NCBI GenBank assembly: GCA_005503065.1
Contig: SCOE01000017.1
Coordinates: forward strand, 43,834 to 107,833
DNA from: Comamonadaceae bacterium ALPHA2B
GTDB lineage: Bacteria > Pseudomonadota > Gammaproteobacteria > Burkholderiales > Burkholderiaceae_C
Direction of reading: 5' to 3'
DNA length: 64,000 nt
Both the position numbers and the translations under genes were made by a program. Below are positions 37,712 through 48,323 of the stretch, one piece after another. The notes under the pieces were generated by a model, which was not told the DNA's origin, made no database searches, and saw only the letters and a list, made by a program, of their open reading frames with translations. Position 1 is the first letter of the stretch. Every line of letters starts with the position of its first letter.

Positions 37712-38932
37712 GTGATTCGCTTCGGGCGCGCCGCTGACATGGCCGCCCCCCGCCCCCTCTTGCGCCGCAAGCGCTGGATCGCCGCGCTGGTGCTCGGCCT
37801 CGGCCTGGCCGGGGCTGGCCTGGCCGCCGGCTGGCTCGGCCGCGGCGGCCAGGCCTGGGAGACCGCCCCGCTGGCCCGCGCCGACATCGATGCCACGGTG
37901 ACCGCCGTCGGCACCCTGCAGCCGCTGCGCTACGTGGACGTGGGCGCCCAGGTCTCGGGCCAGGTGCTGCGGCTGCACGTGCAGCCGGGCGACCGGGTCG
38001 ACAAGGGCCAGCTGCTGGTGGAGATCGACCCCAGCGTGCAGCGGGCCACCGTGGACGCCGGCCGCGCCTCGCTGGCCGGCCTGCGCGCCCAATTGGCCGA
38101 GCAGCGCGCGCAGCACCGCCTCGCGCGGCAGCAGCTGGCCCGCCAGCGCCAGATGGCACGCGAGCAGGCCACCCGCGACGAGGATGTGCAGACCGCCGAG
38201 GCGGCCGAGGCCGCGTCGGCCGCGCGCATCGAGCACCTGCAGGCGCAGATCGCGCAGACGCAGGCCACGCTCAAGGCCGACGAGGCACGCCTGGGCTACA
38301 CGCGCATCGACGCGCCGATGGCGGGCACCGTGGTCTCGCTGCAGGCGCGCGAGGGGCAGACGCTCAACGCCACCTACCAGACGCCCGACATCCTGCGCAT
38401 CGCCGACCTGTCGACGATGACCGTGTGGACCGAGGTGTCCGAAGCCGACGTGCGCCGCGTGCGGACCGGCATGCCGGCGCACTTCCAGACGCTGGGCGGC
38501 GACGCGCGCCGCTGGCAGGGCACGGTGCGCCAGGTGCTGCCCGCGCCGCCCCCGCCGGTGGGCAAGAGCGGCGACGGCGCGGCCACGCAGGCCGCGGCCG
38601 CCACCAAGGTGGTCATGTACACGGTGCTCTTCGACGTCGCCAACGCCGACGGCGAACTGATGCCGCAGATGACGGCGCAGGTGAGCTTCGTCGTCGCCTC
38701 GGCGCGCAACGTGCCGAGCGCGCCGCTCACGGCGCTCACGCCCGTGCCCGGCCAGCGCGACCGCTACACGGCGCGCGTGCTGAACGCAGACGGCCAGCCC
38801 GAGACGCGCGAGCTGCGCCTGGGCGTGCGCAACCGCCACCAGGGCGAGGTGCTCGAAGGCCTGGCCGAGGGCGAAGCGCTCATCACCGGCGCGCGCGGCG
38901 CCGACACCGGCCCGCGGCGCTTCCAGTGGTGA
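37712..38932 (+). CDS. macA: MacA-like periplasmic adaptor (membrane fusion protein)
   Basis: 406 residues from GTG 37712 (GGGGG upstream); ATG 37739 is an equally possible start. One N-terminal membrane anchor (WIAALVLGLGLAGAGLAAGW). The lipoyl and barrel halves surround a long coiled-coil hairpin (residues ~110-195). DAPMAGTVVSLQAREGQTLN is the second lipoyl half. It bridges the inner-membrane MacB to a TolC-type channel. Overlaps macB (GTGA). Confidence 0.92.
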   Translation: MIRFGRAADMAAPRPLLRRKRWIAALVLGLGLAGAGLAAGWLGRGGQAWETAPLARADIDATVTAVGTLQPLRYVDVGAQVSGQVLRLHVQPGDRVDKGQLLVEIDPSVQRATVDAGRASLAGLRAQLAEQRAQHRLARQQLARQRQMAREQATRDEDVQTAEAAEAASAARIEHLQAQIAQTQATLKADEARLGYTRIDAPMAGTVVSLQAREGQTLNATYQTPDILRIADLSTMTVWTEVSEADVRRVRTGMPAHFQTLGGDARRWQGTVRQVLPAPPPPVGKSGDGAATQAAAATKVVMYTVLFDVANADGELMPQMTAQVSFVVASARNVPSAPLTALTPVPGQRDRYTARVLNADGQPETRELRLGVRNRHQGEVLEGLAEGEALITGARGADTGPRRFQW

Positions 38933-40923
38933 GCACCGCCGCCGACCCCGGGCCGCCGCTGATCGCGCTGGAGGGCCTGCGCAAGACCTACGGCGGGCAC
39001 GGCGGCGCGCCCGCCGTGGAGGTGCTGCACGGCATCGACCTCACGATCCGCGCCGGCGAGTTCGTCGCCATCGTGGGCAGCTCGGGCTCCGGCAAGTCGA
39101 CCCTGATGCACCTGCTGGGCTGCCTGGACCGGCCGAGCGCCGGGCGCTACCTGTTCGCCGGACGCGACGTCGCGCAGCTCGATGCCGATGCGCTGGCCCG
39201 GCTGCGGCGCGAGGCCTTCGGCTTCGTGTTCCAGGGCTACCACCTGATCCCCACCGAATCGGCGCAGGAGAACGTCGAGGTGCCGGCCGTCTACGCGGGC
39301 ACACCCGGCCCCCAGCGGGCCGCCCGCGCCCGGGCGCTGCTCGCGCGGCTGGGCCTGGCCGAGCGGCTGGACCACCGGCCGCACCAGCTCTCGGGCGGAC
39401 AGCAGCAGCGCGTGTCGATCGCGCGGGCGCTGATGAACGGCGGACGCATCGTGCTGGCCGACGAGCCCACCGGCGCGCTGGACTCGGCCAGCGGGCGCGA
39501 GGTGATGGCGCTCTTCGACGAGCTGGCCGATGCCGGCCACACGGTGATCCTCATCACCCACGACCGCGAGGTGGCGCAGCGCGCGCGCCGCGTGATCGAG
39601 CTGCGCGACGGCCGCATCGTCGGCGACAGCGGTGCCGACGCCCGGTGTTTCCAAGCCAAATCGGCCTCCAGCGCCCACGGGGCGGGCGCGAGCAGCTATG
39701 AATTTGATAGCTCGGAATCGCCCGACGCCACGCGCGGCGCCCTGCGCGAGGCGCTGCGCACCGCCTGGCGCACGATGTGTCTGCACCGCGTGCGCACGGC
39801 GCTCACCCTGCTGGGCATCGTGATCGGCGTGGCCTCGGTGATCGTGATGCTGGCCGTGGGCGAAGGGGCGCGACAGCGGGTGGTGGCGCAGCTCGGCACG
39901 ATGGGCACCACCATCCTCTACGTGTCGAGCCGCCCCCCGCCCACCGGCGGCGCGGCCAGCCCCATCACCGAGGACGACCTCGCGGCCCTTGCCGCGCTGC
40001 CGGAGATCCGCCGCGTGCTGCCGGTCATCGGCGACCCCATCACCGTGCGCCGCGGCGGCGCCGACCGCAGCACCTACGTCTTCGCCGCCGGCTCCGAGAT
40101 GCCGGCCGTGCACCGCTGGGCCGTGGCGCGCGGGCGCTACTTCACCGACGTGGAGGACCGCGAACTCGCGCCGCTGGTGGTGCTGGGCCACAAGGCGGCG
40201 GCCCACTTCTTCCCCGACGACCCCGAACCGATCGGGCTGCAGCTGCTGATCGGCAACTCGCAGTTCGAAGTCATCGGCGTGATGGCCGAGCGCGGCGCCG
40301 ACTCGGGCGCGCAGGACTACGACGACATGGTCTTCATCCCCTACCGGGCCGGCCGCGCCCGCGTCTACCAGGTGCAGGTGCAGCCCGACTACGTGGTGAT
40401 CGAGGCGCGAACCGCGGCCGACGTGCTGCCGGCCGAGGCCGCGATCCGCCGCACCCTCGCGGCCCGCCACGGCGGGCGCGAGGATTTCGGCATCGGCAAC
40501 GCCGGCGCGCGCCTGCAGGCCGAGGCCGAGACGCGCCGCAGCATGGCGCTGATGCTCGGCCTCGTGGCCGCGGTGTCGCTGGTGGTGGGCGGCATCGGCG
40601 TGATGAACGTCATGCTGATGGCCGTGCGCGAGCGCACGCGCGAGATCGGCATCCGCATGGCGACCGGTGCGCGGCGCAGCGACATCCTGCGCCAGTTCAT
40701 GGTCGAGGCGGTGCTGGTCACGCTCACCGGCGGCGCCGTCGGCGTGGCGATCGGGCTGGCGGTGGGCGGCGCGCTCATCGCCTCGAAGGTGCCCATCGTC
40801 TTCTCGCTCACCGCCATCGCGGGGGCCTTCGTCTGCGCCGTGGCGACCGGGCTGGTGTTCGGCTTCATGCCCGCGCGCCAGGCGGCCGCGCTCGATCCCG
40901 TGGTGGCCCTGTCTTCCGAATGA
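38929..40923 (+). CDS. macB: MacB-like ABC exporter (ATPase plus permease) with in-frame repeat insertion
   Basis: 664 residues from GTG 38929, overlapping macA. The ABC domain carries GSSGSGKSTLM (Walker A), LSGGQQQRVSIARAL (signature) and IVLADEP (Walker B). Then come a linker, a first membrane helix (TALTLLGIVIGVASVIVMLA), a large periplasmic domain and three C-terminal helices (VSLVVGGIGVMNVMLMAV). Residues ~240-262 are encoded by a dispersed palindromic repeat, read in frame in the linker. With macA and the TolC-like gene it forms a tripartite pump. Next to the siderophore receptor this resembles PvdRT-OpmQ-type siderophore export; inferred. Confidence 0.93.
   Translation: MSTAADPGPPLIALEGLRKTYGGHGGAPAVEVLHGIDLTIRAGEFVAIVGSSGSGKSTLMHLLGCLDRPSAGRYLFAGRDVAQLDADALARLRREAFGFVFQGYHLIPTESAQENVEVPAVYAGTPGPQRAARARALLARLGLAERLDHRPHQLSGGQQQRVSIARALMNGGRIVLADEPTGALDSASGREVMALFDELADAGHTVILITHDREVAQRARRVIELRDGRIVGDSGADARCFQAKSASSAHGAGASSYEFDSSESPDATRGALREALRTAWRTMCLHRVRTALTLLGIVIGVASVIVMLAVGEGARQRVVAQLGTMGTTILYVSSRPPPTGGAASPITEDDLAALAALPEIRRVLPVIGDPITVRRGGADRSTYVFAAGSEMPAVHRWAVARGRYFTDVEDRELAPLVVLGHKAAAHFFPDDPEPIGLQLLIGNSQFEVIGVMAERGADSGAQDYDDMVFIPYRAGRARVYQVQVQPDYVVIEARTAADVLPAEAAIRRTLAARHGGREDFGIGNAGARLQAEAETRRSMALMLGLVAAVSLVVGGIGVMNVMLMAVRERTREIGIRMATGARRSDILRQFMVEAVLVTLTGGAVGVAIGLAVGGALIASKVPIVFSLTAIAGAFVCAVATGLVFGFMPARQAAALDPVVALSSE
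39646..39712 (+). repeat. Dispersed ~60-bp palindromic element, copy D, inside macB
   Basis: Forward copy: TTTCCAAGCCAAATCGGCCT, then CCAGCGCCCACGGGGCGGGC, then GCGAGCAGCTATGAATTTGA. It is one of the best-preserved copies, yet it lies within the macB reading frame and introduces no stop. It encodes CFQAKSASSAHGAGASSYEF and a few more residues in the linker after the ATPase domain. Confidence 0.88.
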
Positions 40924-42254
40924 ACCTGCTCGACTCACCGATCCGCCGACTGGCCCTGACCGGCGTGCTGCTGCTCCTGGCCGCCTGTGCCGCACCGCCC
41001 GCGCCGGCACCGCGCGACGCCTCCGCCGACCCGTGGTGGCAGGGCTTCGGCCATGCGCCGCTGGCCGAGTTCGTGGCCGCCGCCGAAGCGCACAGCCCGC
41101 TGCAGGCGGCCGCCCTCGCCCGCGTGCAGCAGGCCGACGCGCAGCGGCGCATCGCGGCGGCCGGCGCCTGGCCAACCGTCACGGCCACGCTGGCGTCGGC
41201 CCGCGAAGGCCGGCTCGGCGGCCGCGCCGACGTCGATGGCACCTCGCACCGCCTGGGCCTCGGCGTGGCCTACACCGTCGATGTGCTGGGGGGCCAGCGC
41301 GCCACGCGCGAGAGCGCCGACGCTTCGCTGCGCGCCAGCACCTTCGACCGCCACGCGGTACGGCTGGCCACGCAGGCCGGCGCAGCGGCCGACTGGCTGG
41401 CCGCAGCGGCCCTCGCCGAGCGCGTGGCGCTGGGCGAACGCAGCCTCGCCGACGCGCAGCGCCTGCTGCAGCTGGTAGAGGCGCGCGCGCGAGCCGGTGC
41501 CGCGACGCCGCTGGCCGTCGCCCAGCAGCGCGGCATCGTCGCCACGCAGCAGCGCACCCTGGCCGCGCTGCGGCAGCAGGCCGGCGCGGCACGCCAGGCG
41601 ATGCGGCGCTGGACCCCGGAGTACACCGCGCCGGCGCCCGGGCCCCTGGCCGCGCTGCAGATGCCGCCGCTGCCGGTGGCCCTCCCGGCCGACCTGCTGC
41701 GGCGGCGCCCGGACGTCGCGCGGGCGGAGGCGCGGCTCGCCGAGGCGGATGCCGACGTCGCGGCCGCGCGTGCTGCGATGTTCCCGTCGCTGAACCTGAG
41801 CGCGGCGGTCGGCACCGGCGGCGCGCGCCTGGCCCGCCTGCTCGACCAGCCGGTGTACAGCCTGGCGGCGGCGCTCGCGGCGCCGATCTTCGATGGCGGC
41901 CGGCGGGCCGCCGCGCACGCGCTGTCGCAGGCGCGGCGCGCCGAGTTGCTGGCGGACTACCGCGCCGCGATCGTCGAGGCGCTGGTCGATGCGCAAACCG
42001 CGCTGGACGCCATCGCCGCGCTCGACGAACAACGCGCGGCGCAAGCGCAGGAACTGGCGCAGGCCGAACGCGCCCTGCAGTTGGCCGAGGCGCGCTACCG
42101 CGCGGGTGCGGAGACGCTGCTCACGCTGCTGGACGCGCAGCGCACCCACTTCGCGGCGCAGGATGCGCGCGCCGAGCTCGTGCGGGTGCGGCTGACGGCG
42201 GCCGTGTCACTGCACCGGGCGACGGGCGGCGCAGGCGCCGAGGCCGTGCCCTGA
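40920..42254 (+). CDS. TolC/NodT-type outer-membrane efflux lipoprotein
   Basis: 444 residues; its ATG overlaps the macB stop (ATGA). Signal with lipobox LLLLAAC (cysteine near residue 23). Two outer-membrane-efflux repeats follow, each with long helices. PADLLRRRPDVARAEARL is the NodT-family signature in the middle of the protein. It forms the outer-membrane channel for the MacAB-like pump. The 57-base gap to convergent dgdA holds no clear terminator. Confidence 0.93.
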   Translation: MNLLDSPIRRLALTGVLLLLAACAAPPAPAPRDASADPWWQGFGHAPLAEFVAAAEAHSPLQAAALARVQQADAQRRIAAAGAWPTVTATLASAREGRLGGRADVDGTSHRLGLGVAYTVDVLGGQRATRESADASLRASTFDRHAVRLATQAGAAADWLAAAALAERVALGERSLADAQRLLQLVEARARAGAATPLAVAQQRGIVATQQRTLAALRQQAGAARQAMRRWTPEYTAPAPGPLAALQMPPLPVALPADLLRRRPDVARAEARLAEADADVAAARAAMFPSLNLSAAVGTGGARLARLLDQPVYSLAAALAAPIFDGGRRAAAHALSQARRAELLADYRAAIVEALVDAQTALDAIAALDEQRAAQAQELAQAERALQLAEARYRAGAETLLTLLDAQRTHFAAQDARAELVRVRLTAAVSLHRATGGAGAEAVP

Positions 42255-42311
42255 GAACGTGTGGCCCGGGGCGCCGCGCGGCCACCCGCCCCTCGGTGCC
42301 TGCTGCCGGTC

Positions 42312-43703
<1,392 letters not shown>

Positions 43704-43859
43704 TCAGCGGGCTTGATCGCTCGATCCAGCGCGGCAGGCACGTGGCCGCAGCCACCGTAGGCCGATGCCTGCACACCGTCGAGCCTCCGTCCGCAGCCGC
43801 CCGAATCGACGTGCGACGGATCATCGACGTTCAGAGATTCACATGTCTGGGAGCCCGCG

Positions 43860-44057
43860 ATGCACTCGATGGAAAAATATTTGGCGCTCGAACCCTTTGC
43901 CCTGCGCAGGAGCGAGCACTCGGACGTCAACGTGAACGATCCGTCGGAGTTGCGTCACGTGGCCCAGGAGTTCGGCGTGGACGAGGTGTTGCTCTCACGC
44001 GCGGCGGAGAGCGCCGCGCTCACGACCCGGGCCATGCAGGCGCAGCTGTCGCGCTGA
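43860..44057 (+). CDS. DUF3606-like small protein
   Basis: 65 residues. The C-terminal ~45 residues (DVNVNDPSELRHVAQEFGVD, then a helix) match the DUF3606 pattern of a short helical pair. The 20-residue N-terminus is unusual for the family. GGGAG lies 6 bases before the ATG. The function is unknown; such proteins are often stress-linked. The upstream gap 43614-43859 shows nothing else recognisable. Confidence 0.6.
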   Translation: MHSMEKYLALEPFALRRSEHSDVNVNDPSELRHVAQEFGVDEVLLSRAAESAALTTRAMQAQLSR

Positions 44058-44108
44058 GGTGCCGGACCGCCACGCACCGTGCGAGTCCCGGGCCCGCCGG
44101 CCTGAAGG

Positions 44109-45965
44109 ATGTCCGCCGCCCGCCGCTCCGGCGCGCGCGGCCCTTCATCCACTGTGCCCCGCTTCACACGCCTGATGTCCGCCATCGCACCACCCGGGAT
44201 GGGCTCGCAGGCGCCGGCCGAAGCCTTCCCTGCAAAGCCCAGGCGGCGTGCCCGTCGTCCGCCCACGCTGTCGATGGCGGCCTGGAAGCAGTTCATGGAG
44301 GTGGCCAGGCCCTACTGGGTCGGCGGGCAGCGCCGGGGCGCATGGGCCCTGCTGAGCATCCTGATCGTCGTGATGCTGTGCGAGACGCAGCTCGCCGTCA
44401 TGCTGATCTCGCGCGCGGGCGACATGACCTCGGCGCTCGCGGCCCGCGATGCCGACCGCTTCTGGACCGCGGTGCGCTGGAGCCTGGTGGTGCTGGCCTT
44501 CGCGGCACCGACCTATGCCGGCTACTACTACCTGCGGGACTACCTGGGCAACCACTGGCGCCGCTGGCTCACGCACCATTTCCTTGATGGCTACCTGGAT
44601 CGCAGGCGCTACTACGAGCTGGGCTCGCGGGAGGACCTGGACAACCCGGACCAGCGGATCAGCGAGGACATCAACACCTTCACCGGCCGTTCGATCAACT
44701 ACGCGCTCATCTTCCTGGGCTCGCTGATGCAGCTGATCGCGTTCAGCGCGGTGCTGTGGTCGATCTCGAAGACGCTGGTGATCTTCCTTGCAATCTACGC
44801 CGCCTTCGGCACCTTCGTGGCGCTGTACGTCTTCGGCGGCCCGCTGATCCGCCTCAACTTCTGGCAGCTGCGGCGCGAAGCGGATTTCCGCTTCGGGCTG
44901 ATGCGCTTTCGCGAGAACGCCGAATCGATCGCGTTCTACCGCGGAGAGGCCCGGGAGCGCGCCGAGCTGAACACGCGGTTCCAGGCGGCGTTCGCGAACT
45001 ACGGGCGCCTGATCCGCAAGCAGCGCACGCTCAATCTCTTCCAGCGGGCCTTCAGCCAGCTGACCCTCGTGGTGCCCAGCATCATCCTGGCGAACGAGGT
45101 GCTGTCGGGCCGGATGGAGGTCGGCCGCGCGGTGCAGGCCGGGGGCGCCTTCGCGGCCGTGCTGGGCGCCGTGAGCCTGATCGTGGACAACTTCGAGGGG
45201 CTGAGCCGCTTCGTGGCAGGCATCGATCGCCTGCACGCCCTGGCACGCGCGGTGGTTCCCGGTGGAGCGGCGTCCGACAGGGGAATCGGCATGGCGGAGG
45301 AAATACGCAGCGAATGCGGCGACGACGAGCTCTGCGTGGAGAACGTGACGCTGTACGTCCCGCGCTCCGAACGCCTGCTGATCCGCGACCTGTCGCTGCG
45401 CCTGCGGCCCGGCGACGGCCTCATGATCGCCGGCCCCAGCGGTTGCGGGAAGAGTTCGCTTCTGCGCGCCCTGGCCGGCCTGTGGCGCACCGGCAGCGGC
45501 ATGGTGCGCACGCTGGCGCCGGAGCAGGTGTGCTTCCTGCCGCAGCGGCCCTACATGCAGCTGGGCACGCTTCGCAGCCAGATCCTCTATCCGTCGGACG
45601 GCACCGGGCACAGCGATGCGGAGCTGCTCGAGCTGCTGGACGCCGCGCACCTCGGCGGCCTGGCCGAGCGCGTGGGCGGGCTCGATGCGGTGCGGGACTG
45701 GGACAAGCTGCTTTCCATGGGCGAACAGCAGCGCATGGCCTTCGCGCGCGTGTTCTCGCGCCGCCCCCGCGCCGTCATCCTCGACGAGGCCACCAGTGCG
45801 CTGGATGCCGCCACCGAGGCCGCGCTCTACCAGCGGCTGCGCGACACGGGCGCGACGCTGATCAGCATCGCGCACCGGCAAGCCGTGCTGCGCTACCACA
45901 CGCACGTGCTGGAACTGCGCGGCGGCGGGAACTGGCGCCTGGTTTCGGCGCGCGAGTACGCCTGA
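44109..45965 (+). CDS. SbmA/BacA-like (YddA-type) ABC transporter, fused membrane and ATPase domains
   Basis: Up to 618 residues; ATGs at 44109, 44175 and 44274 are all possible and the first 55 residues look disordered. The SbmA/BacA-like membrane domain (six helices; NHWRRWLTHHFLDGYLDRRR and DNPDQRISEDINTFTG are typical) precedes an ATPase domain: GPSGCGKSSLLRALAGLW, LPQRPYMQLGTLRSQILYP, LSMGEQQRMAFARV and AVILDEATSALD. Relatives move peptides, cobalamin or long-chain acyl groups. It is a half-transporter expected to act as a homodimer. The substrate is unknown. Confidence 0.9.
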   Translation: MSAARRSGARGPSSTVPRFTRLMSAIAPPGMGSQAPAEAFPAKPRRRARRPPTLSMAAWKQFMEVARPYWVGGQRRGAWALLSILIVVMLCETQLAVMLISRAGDMTSALAARDADRFWTAVRWSLVVLAFAAPTYAGYYYLRDYLGNHWRRWLTHHFLDGYLDRRRYYELGSREDLDNPDQRISEDINTFTGRSINYALIFLGSLMQLIAFSAVLWSISKTLVIFLAIYAAFGTFVALYVFGGPLIRLNFWQLRREADFRFGLMRFRENAESIAFYRGEARERAELNTRFQAAFANYGRLIRKQRTLNLFQRAFSQLTLVVPSIILANEVLSGRMEVGRAVQAGGAFAAVLGAVSLIVDNFEGLSRFVAGIDRLHALARAVVPGGAASDRGIGMAEEIRSECGDDELCVENVTLYVPRSERLLIRDLSLRLRPGDGLMIAGPSGCGKSSLLRALAGLWRTGSGMVRTLAPEQVCFLPQRPYMQLGTLRSQILYPSDGTGHSDAELLELLDAAHLGGLAERVGGLDAVRDWDKLLSMGEQQRMAFARVFSRRPRAVILDEATSALDAATEAALYQRLRDTGATLISIAHRQAVLRYHTHVLELRGGGNWRLVSAREYA

Positions 45966-46074
45966 GCGCGACCTGGCGCCCGCCCGTCGCGCGGGTGGCC
46001 GTCGACGCGCACCGGAAGGTCCGAAGGGATGGACACTTGGCGCCTGCGCCACCGGCGCACCACTGCCCATTTCG

Positions 46075-46932
46075 ATGAAACCCCTCCTCGACGTCGACCT
46101 GCTGCGCACCTTCGTCGCCATTGCCGAGACGCGCACGCTGGGCCGCGCCGCCGCCCGCATCGGCCGCACCCAGGCGGCGGTGAGCATGCAGGTCAAGAAG
46201 CTCGAGGAGATGCTCGCCCAGCCGCTGCTCAACCGCACCGGCCGCGGCGTGACGCTCACGCTGCACGGCGAGCGGCTGCTGGGCCACGCGCGCACGCTGC
46301 TGCGGCAGCACGACGCGGCCGTGGCCGACCTGTCGGGCACGGGCCTGTCGGGCACGCTGCGCTTCGGCTGCCCCGACGACTACGCGGCGGCCTTCCTGCC
46401 GGCGATCCTGCGCAGCTTCGCCGGGCAGCACCCCAACGTGCTGGTCGAGGTGGTGTGCGCGCCGACGCCGCGGCTGCTCACCCAGCTGCAGCAGCATGCG
46501 CTGGACCTGGCGCTGGTCTCCACGTCCGATGCAGACGACCCCATCCCGCCGCTGCGCCGCGAGCCGCTGGTATGGGTCGGCCATCGCCACGATGCGGCGG
46601 CGCTGCGTGAGCCGCTGCAGATCGCGCTGTCGGACCCCGACACGCTGGACCACCGGGCGGCCTGCGAACAGCTCGACGCGGCGCAGCGGCCGTACCGCGT
46701 GGCCTATGCGAGCGGCAGCATGTCGGGGCTGCTGGCGGTCGTGCGCTCGGGCCAGGCGATCGCGGTGCTCACGCAGTCGGCGGTGCCGGCCGACCTGCAG
46801 GTGCTGGCCGCCGGTGAGGGCCTGCCGCCGCTGCCCACCGTCGGCCTGCGGGTGCGCTTCGGCCTGCCCCGGCCGCCGGCGCTGGTCGCCGCCTTCGCGG
46901 AGCACCTGCAGCGGCTGGTGCCGGATTTGTGA
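46075..46932 (+). CDS. LysR family transcriptional regulator
   Basis: 285 residues. The N-terminal winged helix is LLRTFVAIAETRTLGRAAAR, then TQAAVSMQVKKLEEMLAQPL. The C-terminal periplasmic-binding-like domain senses an unknown effector. The start resembles the LrhA/HexA subgroup. 109 bases after the SbmA-like gene and convergent with the sensor kinase, its target is not obvious. The stop abuts repeat copy E. Confidence 0.92.
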   Translation: MKPLLDVDLLRTFVAIAETRTLGRAAARIGRTQAAVSMQVKKLEEMLAQPLLNRTGRGVTLTLHGERLLGHARTLLRQHDAAVADLSGTGLSGTLRFGCPDDYAAAFLPAILRSFAGQHPNVLVEVVCAPTPRLLTQLQQHALDLALVSTSDADDPIPPLRREPLVWVGHRHDAAALREPLQIALSDPDTLDHRAACEQLDAAQRPYRVAYASGSMSGLLAVVRSGQAIAVLTQSAVPADLQVLAAGEGLPPLPTVGLRVRFGLPRPPALVAAFAEHLQRLVPDL

Positions 46933-46988
46933 ACGAAATCGGCTGGCAACGCCCGTGGGACGGGCGCAAATGGCTATGAATTCAATAA
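46932..46988 (+). repeat. Dispersed ~60-bp palindromic element, copy E
   Basis: Forward copy: GAAATCGGCTGGCAACGCCC, then GTGGGACGGGCGCAAATGGC, then TATGAATTCAATAAC. It fills the whole space between the convergent LysR and sensor-kinase genes. The kinase TAG stop (46974-46976) lies within it. Confidence 0.8.
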
Positions 46989-48323
46989 CGCCGTGACCGC
47001 CAGACCGGGTTCGGCATTGCGCAGCATGAGCCCGCCGCCGTGCGCCTGCGCCACGAGCCGGCACAGGTACATGCCCAGCCCCACGCCGCCGGCGCTGCGG
47101 GTGCGTGCGCTGTCGGGGCGGTAGAAGGGTTCGGCCAGGCGCGCGAGCTGCTCCTCGGGCACGCCGGGACCGAAGTCGCGCACCTCGACCTCGATGCCGC
47201 CGCTGCCCTGATCGGCGCTGGCGGGCCGCAGCGACACCACCGGCGCCTGCGGGCCGCCGGCACCGTGGCGCAGCGCGTTGTCGAGCAGGTTGCGCAGCAG
47301 CAGGCGCACGCGCGACCGGTCGAGCGCCGGCGTGGGCAGGCCGGGGGCCACGTCGAGCCGCACCGCCTGCGCCATCGGCACGCCGCGTGCGGCCAGTTCG
47401 TCCTGCACCTCGCGCACCAGGGCCGGCAGGTCGACCGGCTCGCGCTGCAGCGCGACGTGCGGACTGGCCAGGCGCTCGCTCTCGAGCAGGTCGCTGATGA
47501 GCTCGCGCATCTCGCCCAGGTCGCGCAGCAGCGCCTCGCGCTCGGCCGCGCCCTCGCCGCCCTCGGGCAGCAGCTCGGCGTTGAGCCGCGCGCGGGTGAG
47601 CGGCGAGCGCAGCTCGTGACTCATGGCCAGCAGCAGCGTGCGCTTGGCGTCGAGCATGGCGCGGATGTCGTGCGCCATGGTGTTGATGCGCTGCGCCAGG
47701 TCGCCCAGGTCGTCGCAATGCCGGATGGGGATGGGCGTCTCGAACTCGCCGCGGCCGAAGCGCTCGGCCCCTTCGCGGATGTCGATCAGCGGGCGCAGCA
47801 GGCGGCTGATGCCGGCGTACACGCCCACCACCAGCAGCAGCAGCGCGGCCAGCGTGCCCCAGCCCGCGGCGCGCGGCGCCTGCTCCCACACGCGCGGCGC
47901 CCAGCCGAAGACGACGCGGTGGCCATCGGCGGTCTGGCGCACGTACCAGCGCTCCTCCTCGCCGTTGGCAGGGCGCGCGTCGCGCAGGAAGCCGTGTTCG
48001 GGCTCGCCCGGGTGCGAATCCCAGTTGACCTGCGGGCCGCTGATGCGCAGCGTGATCGGCAGGCGCGCCACCAGGGCCTGCGCCTTGGCCACGTCCGGTG
48101 GGGCGCCGAGCTCGGCCACGATGCGGTCCTCGTAGTCCATCAGCAGCGGCTGCGCGACCGCGCCCCAGCCGTTGGAGAACGAGCGCTTCATGCCGCCCAG
48201 GAAGATGCCCGCCATCACCAGCGCGAGCACCAGGAACCACATCACCAGCCGCACGCGCAGCGAGCGGCGCCAGCGGGGGCGGTGCCGCCCGTCGACCGGA
48301 TGCGGGTGTGCGCGCCGCCTCAC
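46974..48323 (-). CDS. Sensor histidine kinase of an OmpR-type two-component system
   Basis: 449 residues from a GTG at 48323 overlapping the regulator stop (GTGA). Two membrane helices (LVMWFLVLALVMAGIFLGGM; WGTLAALLLLVVGVYAGI) bracket a ~120-residue periplasmic domain. HAMP, then the H box LLLAMSHELRSPLTRARL, N box LRNLLDNALRHG and G box DFGPGVPEEQ with VGLGMYLCRL. The layout matches EnvZ/CpxA-type kinases. The last four residues and the stop are supplied by repeat copy E. Confidence 0.94.
   Translation of the reverse strand: MRRRAHPHPVDGRHRPRWRRSLRVRLVMWFLVLALVMAGIFLGGMKRSFSNGWGAVAQPLLMDYEDRIVAELGAPPDVAKAQALVARLPITLRISGPQVNWDSHPGEPEHGFLRDARPANGEEERWYVRQTADGHRVVFGWAPRVWEQAPRAAGWGTLAALLLLVVGVYAGISRLLRPLIDIREGAERFGRGEFETPIPIRHCDDLGDLAQRINTMAHDIRAMLDAKRTLLLAMSHELRSPLTRARLNAELLPEGGEGAAEREALLRDLGEMRELISDLLESERLASPHVALQREPVDLPALVREVQDELAARGVPMAQAVRLDVAPGLPTPALDRSRVRLLLRNLLDNALRHGAGGPQAPVVSLRPASADQGSGGIEVEVRDFGPGVPEEQLARLAEPFYRPDSARTRSAGGVGLGMYLCRLVAQAHGGGLMLRNAEPGLAVTALLNS

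Noticed and set aside
39646..39712. Insertion sequence or frameshift in macB
   Set aside because: No transposase, terminal repeats of IS type or loss of frame. Only the short palindromic element is present and the frame is intact.
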